DNA of 8,590 nucleotides from positions 1 to 8,590 of the forward strand of contig CAZRAZ010000030.1 of the NCBI GenBank assembly GCA_964598275.1, written 5' to 3'. Source of the DNA: JAHIEZ01 sp964598275 (GTDB lineage: Bacteria; Patescibacteriota; Microgenomatia; UBA12405). The first letter of the stretch is position 1. Each line of letters begins with the position of its first letter. Positions 6,470 through 8,590 of the stretch are shown one piece after another. A model generated the notes under the pieces. That model was not told the DNA's origin. It ran no database searches and worked only from the letters and a program-made list of their open reading frames with translations. The translations under genes and the position numbers were made by a program.

Positions 6470-6489
6470 CCTGCCTGCCGGCAGGCAGG
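6470..6489 (+). repeat. 20-base perfect palindrome inserted in the tRNA-Tyr D-loop
   Basis: CCTGCCTGCC is followed directly by its reverse complement GGCAGGCAGG. Deleting these 20 bases joins G6469 to G6490 and restores the canonical D-loop AGTGGTTTA with the G18-G19 pair. From memory, palindromes of this kind are abundant in Microgenomates and related CPR genomes, where they give spurious L-P-A-G-R peptide translations. As RNA the element would make a stable stem extending from the D-loop. Confidence 0.85.
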
Positions 6490-6512
6490 GTTTATGGCGT
6501 CCCGACTGTAGC

Positions 6513-6602
6513 GGTGGGATGGCAGAGTGGTCAAATGCGACGGTTTCGAAAACCGTTGGGGGATTCTCTCCCGCGCGAGTTCGAGTCTCGCTCCCACCGC
6601 CA
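6513..6602 (+). tRNA. tRNA-Ser (anticodon CGA) nested inside tRNA-Tyr
   Basis: This is a complete class II tRNA. The acceptor GGTGGGA (6513-6519) pairs with TCCCACC (6592-6598), with discriminator G (6599) as usual for Ser and encoded CCA (6600-6602). The D-stem is GCA/TGC, with GTGG in the D-loop. The anticodon stem ACGGT/ACCGT (6540-6544/6552-6556) encloses the loop TTCGAAA, so the anticodon is CGA (6547-6549), reading UCG. The variable arm GGGGG/CTCCC (6558-6562/6568-6572) is long, and the T-arm is GCGAG-TTCGAGT-CTCGC (6575-6591). Nothing looks damaged. The acceptor stem can extend by two pairs with flanking GC (6511-6512/6599-6600). It begins 2 bases after the tyrosine anticodon and ends 3 bases before the tRNA-Tyr anticodon 3' stem. 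Confidence 0.93.
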
Positions 6603-6678
6603 CCGTCGGGATATCCGAAAGGACTCAGGGGTTCGAATCCCTTACCCTCCGCCAATAAAGTTAGATGTGATAAAAATG

Positions 6679-6716
6679 TTTTGAGATAAAATAAATATAT
6701 GGAATGGTTGGAAGAT
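6679..6716 (+). repeat. upstream copy of a 38-base direct repeat flanking the caspase-like gene
   Basis: This stretch runs from TTTTGAGATA through the ATG to GGTTGGAAGAT. It matches 8305-8342 at 37 of 38 positions; the one difference is A6689 versus G8315. The repeat carries a -10-like box, the start codon and five further codons. Homology fades after it. Confidence 0.85.
6687..6692 (+). promoter_or_regulatory. -10-like box in the upstream repeat copy
   Basis: TAAAAT lies exactly 6 bases before the ATG at 6699. The downstream copy has TAGAAT at the same position. No Shine-Dalgarno site is present. It may still drive transcription towards the caspase-like gene. Confidence 0.4.
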
Positions 6717-6743
6717 TTAGTGGCAGAAAATATTTTTGGTTAA
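6699..6743 (+). pseudogene. truncated remnant of the HD-domain gene's 5' end (14 codons)
   Basis: The frame from ATG 6699 to TAA 6741 encodes M-E-W-L-E-D-L-V-A-E-N-I-F-G. The first six residues equal those of the HD-domain protein at 8325. The last four (N-I-F-G) also occur in that protein at residues 84-87, so the remnant could be an HD gene copy joined across an internal deletion. It could instead be a short leader peptide kept with the duplicated promoter. The short match at the 3' side may be chance. Confidence 0.45.
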
Positions 6744-6753
6744 AGGAGATGCG

Positions 6754-6783
6754 ATGAAAGCGTGGCATACAGATATTATTTAA
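6754..6783 (+). CDS. possible 9-codon mini-ORF with a good Shine-Dalgarno site
   Basis: AAAGGAG (6742-6748) lies 5 bases before an ATG that opens M-K-A-W-H-T-D-I-I and stops at TAA 6781. It is one of the few good Shine-Dalgarno/ATG pairs in the AT-rich part of the window. It could be a leader peptide upstream of the caspase-like gene, or the decayed rest of the HD remnant. Confidence that it is translated is low. Confidence 0.2.
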   Translation: MKAWHTDII

Positions 6784-6794
6784 GTTTAGAATGA

Positions 6795-6815
6795 AGAAAC
6801 GGGTCTTTCGTTTCT
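6795..6815 (+). other. hairpin upstream of the caspase-like gene
   Basis: AGAAACG and CGTTTCT form a perfect 7-bp stem around a GGTCTTT loop. It is not followed by a T-run, so a terminator is unlikely. It sits just upstream of the proposed promoter at 6824-6851 and may be regulatory or incidental. Confidence 0.35.
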
Positions 6816-6823
6816 GGGAAAAG

Positions 6824-6851
6824 TTGTTAAGTTAGTTTTTTAGGTTAGAAT
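6824..6851 (+). promoter_or_regulatory. promoter of the caspase-like gene
   Basis: TTGTTA (6824-6829) and TAGAAT (6846-6851) are separated by 16 bases, close to a sigma-70-type promoter. The -10 box ends 6 bases before the ATG at 6858, so transcription should start at or next to the start codon. No Shine-Dalgarno site exists, which suggests leaderless translation. Confidence 0.5.
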
Positions 6852-6857
6852 TGCTAT

Positions 6858-8249
6858 ATGAATGATGAAGGAGAAAAAAGAGCGCCTTCGGTGGTTAACA
6901 ACCGATTGGATGATTGTGAAATTTTTTTCCGAGACGCTTTTAGGCAAGATAATTTTGATAATCTGTCGCCAGCTTGGGTGGAAGAGGCAAGAAAAAAAAC
7001 AGACATAATGATAGAGGCTTTTTCTGATCCAGATGGTATTGATAGAGCGGTTAGACTGGCAAATAGTGTGATAAGCGGAGGAGGAAGCGGTGTAGAAGGA
7101 AACGGTTTTTTAGAATATTTGTCAGAGAGATTGGTGAGTGAAGCTCCAGTACCAGTAATAATGGAAAGGATCGGCACCTCTGATGAGAAAACAGCTCAAG
7201 CTGTGGGCAATATTTTGATCCTTATCGCTGAAAGATTTGATAAGCGGGATCAGATTGCGGAAGCAATTGGTAGAAAACTAGAAATAATTAAGCAGAAAGT
7301 CGTCGAGGGAGAGGCTTATGATAATTATTTACGTGTCTTATTGGCTTTGACTAGAGATAGAAAAGATGCGGGGGCATATTTGCTTGATATTATGGGAGCG
7401 ATGTTGGACTATTATGGCTTTGATCCGACTAAATTATTTAAGGTCTGGGGTAGGGTAGGTTCCTATGTGTATCTCGGAAATAACAGATATCGGAAGAGTA
7501 CGGAACCGGAAAAACTAGGGGAATATTTTGAAAATATTCGGATAATTCGAGAACTGGAAAACAAACAATCTGGTGGTGCTCTTTATCTCCATAAACAAGA
7601 TGGAATTAATCATTTTAAGAGGTACCCGAAAGCAATTTTAGAACGACAGTACGAAACAAGAGAACAGCAGGATAAACAGGCCTCGGTGACGGTACTTTTT
7701 CCACATGATGATTTTACTAACGCTTTTGGCTTTTATGAAACGTTAATAGGAACGCTTTGGAAAAAGTTGATGGAGCGTGGGGTAGAGTTAAGAATCGCGG
7801 AAGCAGGCGGGAAAAGGGAAGCTCTTGGAAGATTGTTAAGAATTGCCAGGAAACACGGAAAAATGACTGGAGTAATCATCGGTGGCCACGGTGATGAAGA
7901 AGGTATTCGACTGGGTAATTGCGGTGGATTGGAAGATGGAGTAATAAGACCAAACGATATGGTATCGGAAGAACCGGGCGGCAACAGAAGGTTTCTGGAA
8001 ATGGCTGAAAATAGAATATTTATTGACGACGCAACAGTGATCTTAATGTCATGTAGACAAAGAGGAGATGAAGAAGGTTTAGCTTGGATGATAACAGATA
8101 TTTCGAATAAGGGCTTGACGGTTAAAGGGTCTGACGGGGAAACGGAGTTGGTTAAAATATGCCCGATTTTTGACAAAAAAGGGAAACTAATTCTTAATCC
8201 AACTTTTTCGGGAGGTACGCCGTTTTCGAGAAAAGGGAAAAAGACATGA
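6858..8249 (+). CDS. clan-CD (caspase/CHAT-like) cysteine peptidase with a helical N-terminal region
   Basis: This is a 463-residue protein without signal peptide or membrane helix, so it is likely cytoplasmic. The C-terminal part (about 275-440) has the clan-CD plan. A strand V-T-V-L-F-P-H-D-D (277-285) comes first. Next is G-V-I-I-G-G-H-G (338-345), giving the catalytic histidine candidate H344. A strand A-T-V-I-L-M-S-C-R (392-400) then gives the nucleophile candidate C399, each preceded by a hydrophobic strand as in caspases, metacaspases, gingipains and CHAT proteases. The N-terminal 185 residues are helical and charged, perhaps a HEAT/ARM-like or regulatory region; residues 240-275 form a basic, aromatic-rich connector. 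From memory, similar proteins with a GGHG and a V-S-C motif occur in CPR genomes. The target is unknown, so cell-death, defence or self-processing roles are open. The gene sits alone between two direct repeats, after the tRNA cluster and before an HD-domain gene. Confidence 0.7.
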   Translation: MNDEGEKRAPSVVNNRLDDCEIFFRDAFRQDNFDNLSPAWVEEARKKTDIMIEAFSDPDGIDRAVRLANSVISGGGSGVEGNGFLEYLSERLVSEAPVPVIMERIGTSDEKTAQAVGNILILIAERFDKRDQIAEAIGRKLEIIKQKVVEGEAYDNYLRVLLALTRDRKDAGAYLLDIMGAMLDYYGFDPTKLFKVWGRVGSYVYLGNNRYRKSTEPEKLGEYFENIRIIRELENKQSGGALYLHKQDGINHFKRYPKAILERQYETREQQDKQASVTVLFPHDDFTNAFGFYETLIGTLWKKLMERGVELRIAEAGGKREALGRLLRIARKHGKMTGVIIGGHGDEEGIRLGNCGGLEDGVIRPNDMVSEEPGGNRRFLEMAENRIFIDDATVILMSCRQRGDEEGLAWMITDISNKGLTVKGSDGETELVKICPIFDKKGKLILNPTFSGGTPFSRKGKKT

Positions 8250-8304
8250 ACTAATTTATAGAGTAAGTTCAAAATCGTCAACGGTTGCTCACAAAATGGA
8301 AAAT

Positions 8305-8342
8305 TTTTGAGATAGAATAAATATATGGAATGGTTGGAAGAT
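8305..8342 (+). repeat. downstream copy of the 38-base direct repeat
   Basis: It matches 6679-6716 at 37 of 38 positions with a constant offset of 1626 bases. This copy leads into an open HD-domain gene, so it is probably the original one. The 55 bases between the caspase-like stop and this repeat show no gene or clear terminator. Confidence 0.85.
8313..8318 (+). promoter_or_regulatory. -10-like box of the HD-domain gene
   Basis: TAGAAT lies exactly 6 bases before the ATG at 8325, the same box and spacing as before the caspase-like gene. No Shine-Dalgarno site and no well-spaced -35 are visible. Confidence 0.45.
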
Positions 8343-8590
8343 GTGATAGTTGAAAATAAGATAGTGATGAGGGGAAAAAGTTTGCTTTTGTGTTTGCGGG
8401 GAATAGTGGCAATGGAAAACAAGATTGATCCGCTTCACAATAGAGGACATGTGGTAAGAATGATAAAAGATGCCTTAATATTGGTAAAAACAGAAGAGAT
8501 AAAGTCTGACTGGTCGGTTTTACTGATGGCGATTTGCTGGCACGATGTGTGGACAGCAAAAAATGTGCCGAAAAATATTTTTGGCTTTAT
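8325..8590 (+). CDS. HD-domain metal-dependent phosphohydrolase, N-terminal part, cut by the window end
   Basis: This reading frame stays open from ATG 8325 to the window end, giving 88 residues. H38-N-R-G-H42, followed by a helix and then C-W-H73-D74, matches the metal-binding layout of HD hydrolases (His, then His, then His-Asp). In that family these residues bind divalent metals and hydrolyse phosphoesters, often of nucleotides. The hydrophobic spacing (L-L-M-A-I before C-W-H-D) is typical of predicted HD superfamily phosphohydrolases in which helix 1 carries an H-x-x-x-H. The start is fixed by the AT-rich -10-like box 6 bases upstream and by its conservation in the upstream repeat. The substrate cannot be told because the C-terminal half lies outside. 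Confidence 0.72.
   Translation, partial: MEWLEDVIVENKIVMRGKSLLLCLRGIVAMENKIDPLHNRGHVVRMIKDALILVKTEEIKSDWSVLLMAICWHDVWTAKNVPKNIFGF

Larger units (their letters stand above)
6453..6654 (+). tRNA. tRNA-Tyr (anticodon GUA) interrupted in the D-loop and anticodon loop
   Basis: The outer gene has the acceptor GGAGGGT (6453-6459) pairing 7/7 with ACCCTCC (6644-6650), discriminator G (6651) and encoded CCA (6652-6654). The D-stem is GCCG (6462-6465)/TGGC (6494-6497). The anticodon stem CCCGA (6501-6505) pairs 5/5 with TCGGG (6606-6610), with CTGTA at 6506-6510 giving anticodon GTA at 6508-6510. A long variable arm (TCC-GAAA-GGA, 6614-6623), as in bacterial tRNA-Tyr, precedes the T-arm AGGGG-TTCGAAT-CCCTT (6627-6643). 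Two insertions break it. A 20-base palindrome (6470-6489) separates G18 from G19. The 95 bases after A36 contain a whole tRNA-Ser. Removing 20 and 93 bases leaves 86 bases plus CCA with a 7-base anticodon loop, a normal tRNA-Tyr size. Whether it is spliced and functional is unknown. G73 is unusual for tRNA-Tyr. Confidence 0.8.

Noticed and set aside
6511..6605. Group I or group II intron in tRNA-Tyr
   Set aside because: The interrupting segment is only about 93-95 bases and folds entirely as tRNA-Ser. There is no room for a group I or II catalytic core.
6326..6689. Overlapping open frames on both strands across the tRNA cluster, some containing an L-P-A-G-R peptide
   Set aside because: They are read through three tRNA structures and the 20-base palindrome. 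The tRNA folds explain the sequence fully.
6795..6815. Rho-independent terminator
   Set aside because: The 7-bp stem is perfect but is followed by GGGAAAAG and not by a T-run.
7733..8559. Reverse-strand frames of 229 and 93 codons over the caspase-like and HD genes
   Set aside because: They lie opposite genes with recognisable catalytic motifs and have no start signal. They are Ser/Pro/Leu-rich, as expected from the complement of Glu/Lys/Gly-rich coding.
1..8590. CRISPR array or transposase-bearing insertion sequence
   Set aside because: No regularly spaced repeats, no transposase frame and no terminal inverted repeats are seen. The 38-base repeat occurs only twice.

Overview
The window looks like a chromosomal segment of a Patescibacteria/CPR bacterium, most likely close to Microgenomates. 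This is an inference. It rests on the compact gene layout, the short GC-rich palindromic hairpins scattered in non-coding DNA (including CCTGCCTGCC/GGCAGGCAGG), very sparse Shine-Dalgarno sites in the AT-rich part, and the style of the caspase-like protein. TGA is used as an ordinary stop (for example at 1084-1086, 2299-2301 and 8247-8249), so the Gracilibacteria/Absconditabacteria code is not in use.

Region 1 (1-2301) is GC-rich; hand-counted 60-base samples give 55-63% GC. It holds two co-directional genes with strong Shine-Dalgarno sites: a polytopic membrane protein and a single-pass membrane-anchored, low-complexity, presumably extracytoplasmic protein ending in a four-cysteine segment. 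Neither belongs to a family I recognise. At about 2300-2440 the composition falls abruptly to about 38% GC and stays AT-rich.

Region 2 (2444-5680) is a tight three-gene operon (11-base overlap, then a 5-base gap). All three proteins begin with a twin-arginine plus hydrophobic N-terminus and carry a short I-x-F-A-x-E-like motif in the linker behind it. The first is of unknown function. The second has a LytM/M23 fold in which two zinc ligands appear to be replaced. The third has a lytic-transglycosylase (SLT) domain with a charged helical insertion. Together they suggest an exported cell-wall-remodelling set. A small two-helix membrane protein follows (5774-6307).

Region 3 (6346-6654) is the most unusual part. 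A normal tRNA-Arg(GCG) is followed by a tRNA-Tyr(GUA) gene interrupted twice: a perfect 20-base palindrome sits between G18 and G19 of the D-loop, and a complete tRNA-Ser(CGA) gene sits in the anticodon loop. Removing both restores a tRNA-Tyr of normal length.

Region 4 (6655-8590) holds a clan-CD (caspase/CHAT-like) peptidase gene between two near-identical 38-base repeats. Each repeat contains a promoter-like box plus the first six codons of an HD-domain phosphohydrolase gene. The downstream copy is the real start of that gene, which runs off the window end. The upstream copy is a truncated remnant. Several genes here have a -10-like box exactly 6 bases before the ATG and no Shine-Dalgarno site, suggesting leaderless mRNAs.
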